Part shown: piece by piece, positions 35,882 to 48,000 of the stretch
Layout of the letters: the number at the start of each line of letters is the position of its first letter
How positions within the stretch are numbered: the stretch's first letter is position 1
Translations under genes and position numbers: made by a program
From: Serinus canaria
Taxonomy: Eukaryota > Chordata > Aves > Passeriformes > Fringillidae
Direction: 5' to 3'
DNA length: 64,000 nt
Assembly: GCF_022539315.1 (NCBI RefSeq)
Contig: NC_066326.1
Coordinates: 18,616,601 to 18,680,600, forward strand
Notes under the pieces: generated by a model
The model's database searches: none
Told to the model about the DNA's origin: nothing
What the model saw: the letters and a program-made list of their open reading frames with translations, nothing else

Positions 35882-38800
35882 GTGCTGCACCCTGTTTGTA
35901 CAATATTTGTAGTGTTTTAAATGCAGGTAAAACATGATACTGGTTCAAATCTGCTACCTTTATCTTTCCTGCCCCTTCAACCTCCTGCGATTCTCCGTAT
36001 TTCCCTTCTCTCCTGAAATCAGTAACAAAAAAAATCAATTCTGGATCAAATGTGAAAAGTCTTTCTTATCCAAGCAAATTTTGGAACAAAGTGACATTGT
36101 GAGCTAAGAAACAGCTGCAAAGCCTTCATGTTTATGTCTCCTTTCAACATTTCGTGCAACTTTTCAAAGCATTTTCTTGTTTTTAAAGCTCAGGGGGTTG
36201 GAATATTAATGTTTTATAAGTGCTTGTATAATTCTTTTAACTTCAGAGTGATTTATTCCTGTGTGAAACAAGCTGTATTCATTTTTTTTGTGTCTGAGTA
36301 CCTTTCCAATGCAGTGATATCTCCTTGGTTTCAGGTGTTTTCAAACATTTGCTGGGAGGTTTTAGCTGACAAATATTTAGAATTCAGGAAAAAGACCCAA
36401 CACTCTCCAGGCTAAATGGGATTTAAACACTTGGTTAAATAAGGTGTTTAAAATACTGAGCCAGCAGCCAAACAAGCTTTAGGCAGGGCTGACATGCTGC
36501 AGGGGTTGAGCTGTTTGTTCCAGCTGGTCTCACCAGTCCACATTAGACAAGTGGGAAGAAGTTAATTGTGTGCCATGAGCTGAGCTGGGCTTGCTGTCCC
36601 TTGCAGGGCTATTTTGGCAAAGGGATCCTTTCCAGGAGCCGGCCGGTGTTCACCATTTCAGATCCTCAGCTGGCAGCTAAGTGGAGAGGTGAGTGAGGGC
36701 TGTTTTTAACTCTGCACTGCTCTGAGGGCTCTTCTCACCTTTCCTCACCCTTTGAAGGGGTATTTGTATAAATTACCTGCCGAAGAATAATTGCTGGATT
36801 GGATCAGGTGAAGGATATCTGTCTCTCCCCATCTCTTTGCCTAGGAGAAATCCAAGAGTTGAAATCCATGTAGATAATTCCTTAGTGCATTCTCCCAAAC
36901 CTTCACTGAGTTGTTGCTTGGGAAGAATGAAGTAATGGGATCTTTTTTCCCCTAATTTTCTTTGGGTTTAATCTGCAGATTTTGGTGTCCCTGAAATGAT
37001 GAGGGAAGGATTGGTTAACTTTTCACTCTGCTTGGAGCCAGTCACACCCAGCCTGCTCTTGGCTCTTTCTGTAAAACCTCATTTTTTACTCACCTCTGCC
37101 GTGACAGTGAAGTCCCAGAGGCCATCACTGGATTTTATCCTGTCCCTCCATAACTGTCTGGAGAAAAGTGTATTTCATTCTCCTCTGTGCCGGCTGTTAC
37201 ATTTGTACCTTTCCTGGTTCTGCTGAGTCCCTGCTTGAAAAGTGGGACCAAAATGGCTTTGAGGACTGAAAATGGGGACAATTCCCGGGCTGCAGATCAC
37301 CCCAGTGACCAAAATCACTCAAAACCATCTTTATATCGATGAAACAATGTATGGTTTTTCTTTACACAGGTGTCAACACAAACATGCCCATTATTACATC
37401 TCAAAAGTAAGTGAATTTGCTTTTTTCTTGGTGTTTTTAAGAAAGAAATTGTTGTGGTTTATATTTCTCACACTGGGTTTCAGGTTGCTAGCTGTATAAA
37501 TAATGAAGGTGACTTGCTTCCATTTCTTTTCTCATTATTTCATTTATAAATCACTTCATAAGAAGTAGAGATGGGGTAGGGGGTGATCCTCAGGGTGGTT
37601 GTTCATGTAAGCTTGTAGGTGTTGATTGCTGGATAGAAGCCAAGGCTGAGTGCATGCACAGAATGGGTAATTAATTAATAACAATTACAAGCATAATAAG
37701 CATTCTTCAGGTGAGGAGCGGGAAACGAAGTTTCTGGGGCAGGCTATTTAAAATATCTCTTCCATTTCCATATTGGGTTTTTATGGTGTAGCTGAAGCAG
37801 CTCTTGAACATTTACAATACTTTGATATTTTACCTTTTTTAAGTCTCAGTTAACACTGGTAGTTTGTACACCTGGCTAAACAGTGTTGGACCACATATTT
37901 TTTTTTCTGCTTAAATAGGGTATAAACTATTAAGCATGTGCAGGTGAGTCACTCAATTATATGATAACTAAAAAAATTCACTTGAATTTGAAAATTATGC
38001 TCCTGCAGCCTTCAATTTTAGGTAAGAAAAGCAGTAACCATATTATTTCTAATGCTGCTACAGTTACTGCTACTTACAGATGCTGAACATAATAAAAGTG
38101 TGATTTTATTGGTGCACAAAATGCTCTGCCTCTGTAGAGACCTGCAAGTGCAAATTAAATGGTAATTAAATAACAGGACAGAGAGGAGTGTCCTTTATAT
38201 AACAAAGAGCAGAGCCCTGAATCATCCAGCTTTATCAGGACCCTGCAGGGGGACTTGTGTTTGTGTTGACACATGGAATTTGCATTTAATGTCCTTGTTA
38301 CCTGGGCTGAAATTGCTGCCTGAGGATTTTGTTCAGGGAAATTAAAAATGCTGCACAAGATTTTCACCTTCACAGAGTGAAGAGTCATGTTTCAACTGAC
38401 TTAATGTTGGTTTAATAACATTAAATGTTACTAATAATTAGTTCAGGTTATTTTCCAAGAGAAGGAACTGAAAAGGCACTGTGATTGAAAGCTATTAGAA
38501 ATAGTAGCTGAAAGTTGTAAATATCTCTGTGGTGGGATTGCTGTCATTTCTCAGGGATATAACTGAGGAGTTTGCTTCCAAAGGGTGGTTTCTGCTGGAG
38601 AATTTTCTGCTGGTCTGCTGTGCCATTGCTGTTTCTAGGGCAGTTAAAGCAGAGTTTTGCAGCTCCTGCCCTTAGTCCTTGTGTATAAGCTGAACTGTGA
38701 GAGCTCTTGTTCCATGTTTTAATCCTGCAATTCCAATCCCAAATTTGTGGGGAACTCAGGCTTAAGGCTTTCATGGGAGAAGGGACTTTGTGCCTGGTGA

Positions 38801-41800
38801 AGCTGCTGCTCCTTGAACCTGCCCAGCAGCTTGGCAGGGCTCAGCAGTGCTGTTTGCTGCCAGGGACATTGAAAAGGCCAAACAAAGGCACAGCAGGCAG
38901 CAGAATCCTGGTGTTCGTGAGGCTCCCTAAACAACTGGAGCCCATTGCATGGATCCCATTGGTGCCCCCAGCTGCTGGGGGTGTTTGTGCACTGTGCGGA
39001 ACCTTCTGGGGTTTAAAGTGTTAATTCAAGGGTGCAGTCCCTGGAATTCCTCATGTCTGTGTTCCCCAGGTACCAGCGCCGTGTGCAGTGGGCTCAGAGT
39101 GTGCTGCAGGAGCAGGGCCTGGACAGCAGCTCCATCACCACAATCCTGGAGAGTTACACCGAGCCCCTGGGGCTGCCCTTCTGCAGAGGGGATGGGGCTG
39201 CACAGACTGGGGACAGCTGCACCACTGAGGGCCCAGGAAATGCAGAACTGTGCAGGAAATCTGCTGGCAGGGAGGGAGCCCAAAGGCCTGAGGGTCAGAA
39301 CCAGCACTCCAAGGAGGGAGGAGATGCAGCCCTGGATCCTGGGAGTGCCTCCAGGGAGCAGGAGCAGGGGCATCCCAGGGAAGTGGCTGAAGGGCCCTGC
39401 CACAGGGACCCTCCTGTGCTCTGGGGCTGCGAGGGGAAGCAGAGCCCTGAGCAGAGGGCTTGGGAGGGGATGGACTCAAGGGAATGTGCTCCAGAATATG
39501 TGCTGGTGCAAGAGGAGGAAGGCAGCTCCTGTCCTGAAGATGACTCCACTCGTGCACAAGAGAATGTAAGAAAAATTATCTAATCTTTTAGACAAAGCTA
39601 CTTGCAGAATTCAGTATTTTTTCCAGTTTAACATTGTAATAATAGTCCATTTTTCTTGTAGCTTGTCAAGAAGGAAGTATTAGTATGCAGAAAAAACCCA
39701 TTTAGGATTTTTGAGTACTTACAGCTCAGCTTGGAAGAGGTATGTGTCAAGCACAGTGCAAGTTAGTTTGCTTTTCATCTGAAGAAGTAAACATTAATCT
39801 ATGCTACACTGTCATTTCAAATATGTTTCTTAAATACAGGGTCCTGTGTCTCCTAAGTACCTGGATTATCTTAGTCATTAAACTTAGCTTTAATATGCTG
39901 TGATAATTACATGAGATGGTTAAAAAATAGAGTGCAATCCTATTTGCTTTAGGTGAGTAATCCCACTGACACAGAGACCAGTGACAGGACTTGAATACAA
40001 CATTTATATGAATCCTGTTTCAATGCTGCTGCTTCTCATTATATTTACATGTCAGTTTTAACACCATGCCTTCAGCAGGGATGACCCTGTAGAAAATCAA
40101 TGAATGAAGCCTTTGTTCTTGCAAGGCTCTGTGTATGAACTACAGGAGGAATGCAGCTGTCAGTTAAAATGCCTCTGTTTGTTTTCTCAGGCTTTTTTCT
40201 TGGTGTATGCTCTGGGATGTTTAAGTATTTATTATGGTGAGGTAAGAGATTGAATTAATTTTGGATTACTGGGGATGCTTTTTCTCTGGATATGGTTTGG
40301 TCTGAATCTTCACCTGTATGGCAGTGATTTGTGCTGTTAATTCTGGAGGAGGAAATTCCAAACACAGGAACTGGGAAGATTTTCTTACAAGTAATGGTAT
40401 TTCTGTTTAGGAAATACAGGTCTGAAAGCTTTAAGTTTACCAAGACCAGTATAATTAAGCTCTGTCTGCAGAGAAAGGATTTCTGTTGTAACTTAGGCAG
40501 GAAATACAGGAGAAATAATATGGTAAATAATCACACCTGAGATGGCAAAATTCCTTGGAGTTTTAAGCATTAATTCTGTCAAGCTATTATTACTGTAATG
40601 CCATAATAATGCAAACCTGTGCTTTCAGATGAAGATTTATCAGCCTTTCCTCCAACAGGGGTGGTATGGGACTGATTGTGAACTGCCTAAAAGAGCCACT
40701 AAGTGAGCAGCAGGTTCCTGCCTTGAATTCAGGGGTTCTGTTTTACTGTCTGCAGTTCCTGCTCTGTGCAGCAGCCTGTGGTATTTATGTGGTGTTTGGT
40801 ATTTGTGGTGCTGTGCAGCAGAGCATGGCTGGTTTATCTCAGTGCAGTGACCATGCTTTGTGGTTTGCAGGAGCCCCTGAGCATCGTGAAGCTGTGGAAA
40901 GTGTTCAGTGAGGTGAAGCCTGATTTCAAAACTACCTACATGGCCTACCACTACTTCAGGGGCAAGGGCTGGGTGCCCAAGGTGGGGCTGAAGTATGGCA
41001 CGGATCTCTGTGAGTACCTCCCCAAAAATGGGATCATTTCCTGCCCACCCCTCCACCAGGCAAGGCAGAACTCCAGAGAGGAGTTCCATGAGGAGCTGCA
41101 GGACTGGAGCAGCCTTTGCTGCTTGCAGTTGGCAGAGGACATTTGGGTTAGCAGTGAAGTTGGGATGTGAGTGGAAAGGAACATCCCATATCCAGGAGGT
41201 GAAGAGACAGCTTGGAAGGTCTGGTTTGCTTCATGAGGTTCATAATTCCTACAGGATTGCACTGAAATTCCCTTCCCAACTTTCTCTGTCCTCTCCTAAA
41301 CACATCTGCTGCAGTGTTAACGTAACACTCTCTAGAATAGCAGGTTTGAGTCCAGATCCCAGTCCCCAATAAAGTTCATGCACCTCATTCATCCCACTTA
41401 AGAGAAGCTGGACTTCTGCTGAACTCACTGCTAGGACTGTTTATTTGTGTGGGGTTTGGGGGAGCTAGAGAATGGACTTGGCTTTTTTGTGTTACTGGCT
41501 GGAGGTTTAATATGCCAGAAGAAATTAGTGGTGTCCTTGCTAAAGAGCCCAAGAGCTCCATTTGGCTCCTGTCAACATGAGCAGTGCAGCAGTGCCTGTT
41601 ATTACAGCAGAACGTGCACTGAATCAGGTGGTTTTGGATGTGTGCAGCCCAGCAGGTGTTTTAATGCTGCTGAAGTGGTGACACAGCCTGGGGGGTGTGC
41701 TGAGCAAGTCCTTTAGGTCAGGGTGTAGCTCTGGCTGAATTCATCATCCCTGCCAGAAAATTCCATCCTTAACTCTTTCCTACAACAACTGCTAATTCCT

Positions 41801-43768
41801 CTGGTTCTTGTGCCTTACCCTTGACCTGCCCTGCCCTGAGTCACTCTGCTGCTCTTCCCTCTCTCCACTTGCTGGAACAACCTAGCTCTGAGCAGGATTC
41901 AGAAGAGCTGAAGTTTTTTTCTCTGTAATTAGAATTTATAGAACATTTGACAATATTGATGGGCCCTGGTGTTAAACCCATTTTAACTCTGATTTGACTG
42001 AGGTGTTTCTCTTTCATTTCAGTGCTGTATCGGAAAGGGCCCCCGTTCTACCATGCCAGGTTTGACACTCCTCTTTCTGGCTCATTTCTTTAAGTTATAT
42101 TTCACTCACACCAATTTAGCATCTTCACTGGTTCAGCACGTATTCATCACTCAAAATACATTGTGTTCACGCTGGGAATGTGAAAATCCTTTCAGCAGAG
42201 GAGCTAAATGACACCACTTCTTTGAGTATAAATAACAGGCATTCAAAATCACAGGCTGCAGTGGATTTAGTACTTATATGATGATGGACTCAGGAAAATA
42301 ATTGGATTTTGTAATATTGACTTAAAAAAACACGTGGTCTGGGTAACTTATGTAATTTGGGAGAACTTTTAAGGGATGATAATTGTCTTTATTTGTTGGC
42401 TAGTCGGGTTGAACTCCTAGGTAATAAATGGGTTATAAATGTCAGCTTGGCATTAACAAGGGGAATGCTACAAACATCAGAAGGGTGGGGATGGAAGGCA
42501 CCACTGGACACATCCGCAACTTTAGTATTTTTCCTCTTTTCCTTATAGAAAAACTCAATTTCATAGCTTGCAAGCTGGCAGAATGTTTAATGCCAGTTTT
42601 TAGCCCCTAGTTCTTGAGTTGTCCTCAGAAAATTCCAGTTTCCTTTCTGTGACTTGTCCTGCCTGCTGTGTTTTCCAGTTACTCTGTCATTGCTGAGTTG
42701 GTGGATGATAATTTTGAGGGTTCCCTTCGCAGACCCCTCAGCTGGATGTCACTGTCTGGGCTGAACAGAACAAATGCAAATGCTTCCAAGGTACAAATTC
42801 GGGGTAAAACCAGCTTTGGGATGATAAAGGTTTGGCTCCAAAGGGCAGGGACTTGGAGTGAGGCTGGGAAGAGAATCCTTCTGCTGAACAATATGTTGAT
42901 CTCCCAGTGGGAGAGAAGTTTCCTTTGTCAATATCCAGGTGATTCCTAGGAGAATTGTTGTTAAATAATAATAATTATGAAAGTTCTGCCACTTTTAAGA
43001 ATGTTAGAAGTTATGTGAGGAACAGCAAGACCTGAGGGACCCTTGTTTCCTGATTGCCACTTCTGTTTTTAAAGCCCTTTCCATCTCGCAGGATTTTCCT
43101 TTGAGCAGTGAGACTGAAATTTTCCTGAGATTTTTAGTGTGAGCTCCACGGTGCCTCCATAATCCCCTGAGATTCCTGTGTTTCCTGGCTGCCCACAGGA
43201 GCTCATGCTGTGCTACTTGATCAGACCTTCTGACATGACTGCAGAGGAGATGGCAACCCCAGAGTGCATGAAGAGGATCAAGGTTCAGGTGAGTGGTTCC
43301 TGCCTTTTTACTCCTTGGGACAACTGTGCCTTCTTCTTTGCCTTGATTTGGGTTTTGCACATGTGCCTGCAATAAAATTAAATTCCTTCATGCCCCAAGT
43401 CATGCAAAGTGGTTTGCAGAATCTCTGTAAGCTTAACATCTCCTGTCTGAATGGGAATGTTGCTGATACTGTGCATGTAAGCATTCAGGGATTCCTAAAA
43501 CCTGTGGAGATGGCAGGGCTAAGGTAAGGTCAGAAATAAAAGGGGGAAGGTGTGTGAGAGTTCAGCTCTCTTCAGGAGCAAAGTCATCTACTAAAACACC
43601 TCAGTGGCCACATAATACACATCAGTTTTACAGACCTAGTCCCCATCCCTCCCTGATTTTCTGCAGCTTTTGGGGTTTTTCCTTCCTAACTGCTGGCCTT
43701 TATTTCAGGAGCTGATCGTGTCTCGTTGGGTTTCCTCCCGTGAGCGCAGCGAGCCCGATGAATTTTAA
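35708..43768 (+). CDS. TSEN2: TSEN2, tRNA-splicing endonuclease subunit 2 (complete, 11 coding exons)
   Basis: Catalytic subunit of the nuclear tRNA-splicing endonuclease (with TSEN34, TSEN54, TSEN15), which cuts pre-tRNA at the 5' splice site. Coding exons: 35708-35881, 36607-36688, 37370-37406, 39070-39565, 39662-39739, 40191-40241, 40871-41009, 42023-42059, 42679-42790, 43199-43288, 43709-43768. They join in frame to 451 residues (human about 465). A basic KRKRK stretch lies at residues 10-14. Residues about 99-263 are a poorly conserved, probably disordered linker in one long exon. The C-terminal endonuclease fold carries YRKGPPFYH and the catalytic triad Tyr355, His363 and Lys402 (human Tyr369, His377, Lys416). 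The ATG lies 16 nt into its exon and gives the family start MAEAVFH. Introns are 96 to 1663 bp, all GT-AG. It is convergent with MKRN2OS. Identity rests on remembered family sequence; no alignment was run. Confidence 0.96.
36607..36688 (+). CDS. TSEN2: TSEN2 coding exon 2 (residues 59-86)
   Basis: Acceptor TTGCAG, donor GAG/GTGAGT. It encodes [13 protein letters not shown] and the [11 protein letters not shown] segment typical of vertebrate TSEN2. One nucleotide carries over to the next exon. Confidence 0.95.
37370..37406 (+). CDS. TSEN2: TSEN2 coding exon 3 (residues 86-98)
   Basis: A 37-nt micro-exon between TTTACACAG and AAA/GTAAGT. It encodes [11 protein letters not shown], matching the conserved MPIITS core. 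It restores frame between its neighbours, which supports both boundaries. Confidence 0.93.
39070..39565 (+). CDS. TSEN2: TSEN2 coding exon 4, long linker exon (residues 98-263)
   Basis: A 496-nt exon between TTCCCCAG and AAT/GTAAGA. It begins [10 protein letters not shown], equivalent to the conserved YQHSVEWA segment. It then runs through a Gly/Glu/Pro/Ser-rich, low-conservation linker and ends near EYVLVQEEE, which is conserved. The linker looks disordered. Confidence 0.94.
39662..39739 (+). CDS. TSEN2: TSEN2 coding exon 5 (residues 264-289)
   Basis: Acceptor CTTGTAG, donor GAG/GTATGT. It encodes [18 protein letters not shown], the start of the conserved C-terminal domain. Phase 0 at both ends; the preceding intron is only 96 bp. 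Confidence 0.95.
40191..40241 (+). CDS. TSEN2: TSEN2 coding exon 6 (residues 290-306)
   Basis: A 51-nt exon after TTTTCTCAG, with donor GAG/GTAAGA. It encodes [17 protein letters not shown], a hydrophobic helix of the endonuclease domain. Phase 0 at both ends. Confidence 0.95.
40871..41009 (+). CDS. TSEN2: TSEN2 coding exon 7 (residues 307-353)
   Basis: Acceptor TTTGCAG, donor TCT/GTGAGT. It encodes [19 protein letters not shown] and KYGTDL, the most conserved stretch of archaeal and eukaryotic tRNA endonuclease catalytic subunits. Confidence 0.96.
42023..42059 (+). CDS. TSEN2: TSEN2 coding exon 8, catalytic Tyr and His (residues 353-365)
   Basis: A 37-nt exon after CATTTCAG. It encodes [11 protein letters not shown] with Tyr355 and His363, two of the three catalytic residues, so skipping it would abolish activity. 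Donor CAG/GTTTGA. Confidence 0.95.
42679..42790 (+). CDS. TSEN2: TSEN2 coding exon 9, catalytic Lys (residues 365-402)
   Basis: Acceptor TTTCCAG, donor AAG/GTACAA. It encodes [10 protein letters not shown] and [10 protein letters not shown] and ends with Lys402, the third catalytic residue. Phase 0 at the end. Confidence 0.95.
43199..43288 (+). CDS. TSEN2: TSEN2 coding exon 10 (residues 403-432)
   Basis: A 90-nt exon after CCCACAG, with donor CAG/GTGAGT. It encodes [14 protein letters not shown] and CMKRIKVQ, closely matching other vertebrate TSEN2 proteins. Phase 0 at both ends. Confidence 0.96.
43709..43768 (+). CDS. TSEN2: TSEN2 coding exon 11 and stop (residues 433-451)
   Basis: Acceptor TATTTCAG. 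It encodes [19 protein letters not shown] and then TAA. The C-terminus is one residue different in length from human but otherwise family-like. Confidence 0.96.
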   Translation, partial: ELIVSRWVSSRERSEPDEF

Positions 43769-43977
43769 CTGACTGCACAAGAAAGCCTCACTTGTTAAAA
43801 ACCACTTCTTGTTGGTTTTTACCTGATCTTGTGTGAACTGTTGGCCCAGAACATTTTCTACCAATTCAGAAATGGTGTGTATAAATGCTGTTTCAAATGA
43901 GGTGTATCGTGTTTACTGGAGAGATTGTTTTACTGAAAAATGTACCTGAACAGATGAAAAGCTGTGTCCCAGCTCAA

Positions 43978-43983
43978 AATATA
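43978..43983 (+). terminator. Candidate variant poly(A) signal of TSEN2
   Basis: AATATA, overlapping TATAAA, lies 210 bp after the TSEN2 stop. It is followed by a GT-rich stretch at about 43996-44014, as expected for a downstream element. No canonical AATAAA occurs nearby on this strand; an ATTAAA is at 44364-44369. Confidence 0.4.
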
Positions 43984-44337
43984 AAAGATAAAAAGGTGCG
44001 TGTTTGAGTGGTGGATACACTGCAGTCATTAGGAACAGTATTTCTGATATTATGGCAGCACAAACCTGACTTCACAGTCTTGGATTTGGGGAGAGGTTTG
44101 GTTGTTGCAGCTGGGACTCTGGAACTTACTTCTGCAATCACAGCTCAGAACTGAGGAACTCTTCCCAGAATTTAAATTTATTCTGGGGCCTGGGCACCTT
44201 TCCCCCTCTGGGTGAGAAATGTTTCTTCCCTTGGGATTTGCAGCTTCACATTCAGGTATCTGAACTCCACCTTGGCTTCTTTCCTTTACCCTGCAGTTCA
44301 GAGCGGAAAAAGAAATCTGACGGGCAAAGAGGCTGGA

Positions 44338-44359
44338 TTTATTTGTTGGTAGATTTATT
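44338..44359 (-). terminator. Candidate poly(A) signals of MKRN2OS (two AATAAA)
   Basis: On the minus strand AATAAA occurs at 44338-44343 and 44354-44359, about 430-450 bp past the MKRN2OS stop. This would give a short 3' UTR ending about 330 bp from the proposed TSEN2 end. Confidence 0.45.
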
Positions 44360-44786
44360 AGTAATTAAAGGAAAGGAAATTAACAGCCAGACAGGGATGG
44401 GATTTAGCAGCACACCAGTATATGTTCCCTTTTTTCACTCATCAGTAAACAAACGTGACAGAAAAGGCCATTTTGGTTTCCTACAGCTGAAGTTCCCACA
44501 GTTCATTTGTAAATCCCTGAACTCCACAGCAGTTCTGATTTCTGGTGCGAAGTGTCTTTGCAGAACAGAGCACACAGTGAATTTAAATCACAAAACATTT
44601 TTCCACAGGAATAGTTCCCATGGAAATTCTCTGTAGTGCGTACATCGTGTGTGTATGTGTAACTCCCTGAAATGCGCAAGCTCAGTATCCTGATCCTCCC
44701 TGAGGTACTGGGTGAAGTTTAGGATGTTTTTAACCACATTAAACTTTAACCCCTGAGGTGGAGCCCCAAGCCTTCCTTTGCCATCA

Positions 44787-45033
44787 CTACTCCAGCAGGC
44801 TCTGGTTTCCATCCACGCTCTCCTGCTCCTGCTCAGCCAAGGGCACGATGTAGACGTCCCTGTGAGCCAGCTGCTGCTGCAGCCTGAGGTACCGCGCGGC
44901 CTCCCGGCTGCGGGCCAGCAGGAAGCGCTCGGTGAACTCAGCTTTGCTCAGGGCGGCCCCGCCCCGGCCCTGCCGCACGCGGTTGATGAAGGCCAGGGCG
45001 AAGGTGTAGCAGTTGTGCTGCTGCTCCTCGTAC
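44787..45033 (-). CDS. MKRN2OS: MKRN2OS coding exon 4 and stop (residues 137-218)
   Basis: Acceptor TTTCCCCAG, then RYEEQQHNCYTFALAFINRV and a charged, Gln-rich helix-like tail ending in NQSLLE and TAG. The acceptor lies directly next to a 32-bp minisatellite. Confidence 0.93.
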
Positions 45034-48000
45034 CTGGGGAAACACCGCTCAGCAGGGCAGTGTCACTGACCAAACCCCCCGCAGCAGGGCAGTGCCACTG
45101 ACCAAACCCCCTCAGCAGGGCAGTGCCACTGACCAAACCCCCTCAGCAGGGCAGTGTCACTGACCAGACCCCCTCAGCAGGGCAGTGCCACTGACCAAAC
45201 CCCCCTCAGCAGGGCAGTGTCACTGACCAAACCCCCCGCAGCAGGGCAGTGTCACTGACCAAACCCCCTCAGCAGGGCAGTGCCACTGACCAAACCCCCT
45301 CAGCAGGGCAGTGTCACTGACCAGACCCCCTCAGCAGGGCAGTGCCATCACCCAGCACCTCTCACTCAGCAGGGCAGTGCCATCACCCACAACCACTCCT
45401 GGGGAGTGTTTACTCCAGGAATACTCCCCAGTTACTCCCCCTTCCTCCCAGTGATTCCATTCCATTCCAAGTGGTACCTCCCAGCCTGAACTCTGAGTGT
45501 AAAAGTGAGAGCTGCAAGGCTTGACCAAAAGCAGTTCTTATTTTTTATACTTCTTTGCTTTTACCTTGTGAACCTTTGCTCTTCCAGCTATTGTCAGCAG
45601 CCCTTTCCTGCAGTCCCAGAGTTAATTGTGTGCCACCACGGGTGAGTGGCAGCTCATTTCAAATCCTATCAGTGATTTCTCTACCACCTTTCAGTAAGTG
45701 AAAAGCTCTCAAGAAAACCAGATTAGGCTTGGCCTGAACCCAAAGGAGTTACAGGATTAGTTCAGTGCATTTCCTGTCCACTGAAAAAATAAGCAGAGGA
45801 TTTAATTAAGAGTTGTTTTCAGTTCAGTGGTCGCTGGTGTGATTGTGGAAAAATGTCACTGTGTCAGGAGGTGGAAACCAGGGAAGGCCAGGAGAAGGGA
45901 TGCACACATCTCTGCCCTTCTGCCAGTGATGTTTTGATGTCAAGGCAATTTTAATATTACTGGGAACTGTAAAAGTGACACAAGTTCTGTTGGTTTTACC
46001 AGCTCTGTAAATATTAGAAAATTTGATTTTGAGTAGAATTTTTATCTTCTTTAGGGGGGAATGTTTGATCCCTGAAATTTTACAGTCAGCACATACAGAA
46101 TTGCTAAAAAATGCTTTTGATTTGATGGGTTTTTTTTCTTTCCTGTTATGGTTGCATTCATTCAGTGGCACCCAGGCAGGCTCTGTGGTAGAGCTTCTCT
46201 CACTGAGGGACAATCCCAGGAGTGCTGCTTTCCTGGAGAGCTGCTGTGTCACCACAAGAGCACAAATCAGCCTGCTTTCCATTTCTCACTGCTTACTTCA
46301 AATGGGGCAAGAATCCATCACTGTGCTCAGCCTTTAAATGCAAACACACCACAAACTGCTAGGAAAATAATTATGGAATTGTGCCTGGACTTTTGTACTC
46401 AGCAGCATGCAGGTAATGGTTCACTGAACTGGGGCTTTAATGCAAAGTTCCCTAAAGCCACCTCTTGCTTTAGAGCTTTTATGGTCCAGCAGCTGAGTTT
46501 TACTTAAAGTTCAGAATATTCTGTGCAGGTGTCCTGAAGGCTCTGAGTGACCCCAGACCCCACCCCAAACTCACCCCAGCTGTTACCCACACACCTGTGA
46601 GGGAGCCAGGTCTCTTCCAAGGAGAATTCCTCCAGGAGGCTGTCCCACTGCTGCAGGAGCTCCCACATGTCTGGCTGCACCAGGGGGATGCTGATGCACT
46701 GCTCCCAGCCACTGCCATCCCTGTGCACGCCCTCCTGGTCATAGTTGTACACCGCACCTGCAAACACAGCAGTGGGCTCGTGGGCAACACACACAGAGCC
46801 CTTCTGGGGCTTTCTTCTGACTCCACTTCCCACCAGCAGGGTAGGAAATGCAGCCCTAGCTTCCAGCAAAAACCTGGTCTCATTCTCACAGCGTGGTTTG
46901 AAAAAAGGGTTGGCTCTTTAACAATCAGAGCAACTGAAGGACAATCAGGCTTCATTTTTAACCCCCAAAGGAGACTGGCTTTGTATGACATATACATCTG
47001 AAATGATGTTTTGCGGGGCCTACTCTAGGTAGAACCCCATAGGATTTTTAATGTGACTTTTAAAAAATGTTTTTTAATTAGGGGTGTTTTAGAATTAATT
47101 GAGTTTAACATAGTTTTTGCTAAACTAATTCCTTCAAAGCAAGCCTAGCCTTTCATTCACGGGTGGAAGGCACCTGTTTATTCCATTCAGTGCCTGTTTA
47201 ATGCATTCAGTGGAACAGATCTGCTCTGGAGCTGTGCTGCAAGGAGAGATCATTCCCCATGGCCCCAGGCCGGGATATTCCGAGCTGGAACGCCCGCGGC
47301 AGCAGGGGTGGCTCCTGGAGGGGGCAGGGCCCGCAGGTGCTGCTCACCCTGGGAGTTGGTGATGCCCACGTGGAGGTCGCAGTGCCCGGCGTAGGCGCTG
47401 CAGGAGGAGAGAGCGGCTGCTGAGGGACAGCGGTGTCCGGTACAGCCCGGCAGAGCTGCCCCGACACCGTAAGGGGACTGCGAGCGCTGGCCCGGCCGCT
47501 CCCCTACCCTGCCCTTCCTGTTCCCCTTCCCCTTCTCTTCCCATTCCCTTCCCTTGTCTTCCCATTTCATTCCCTTCCCCTTTCCTCTGTCTTATATTCC
47601 CTTCCCTTCCCCATTCCTTCCCTTTTGCCTTTCCCTTCCCCACCCATTCCCTTCCCCTGCCCTTCTCCCTCCCCATTCCCTCTCAGTACCCGCCCCTTTC
47701 CCATCGCTATTCCCTCCCCTTTCCCCTCCCATTCCCTCTCAGTGCCCGCCCCTTCCCCTCCCCTTTCCCATCCCCTTTCCCCTCCCATTCCCTCTCAGTG
47801 CCCGCCCCTTTCCCCTCCCCTTTCCCCGCCCCTTTCCCCTCCCCTTTCCCATCCCCTTTCCCCTCCCCATTCCCATTCCCCCTGTCCCGCCCCGTTCCCG
47901 CCATTTCCCCTCACGCCCGTCCCCGCTCCCGCAGCGCCCCCTGGCGGTTACTCCAGGAAGGTGCCGCGGGTGGGCCTGATGAGGAAGGCGCGGGGCTGCC

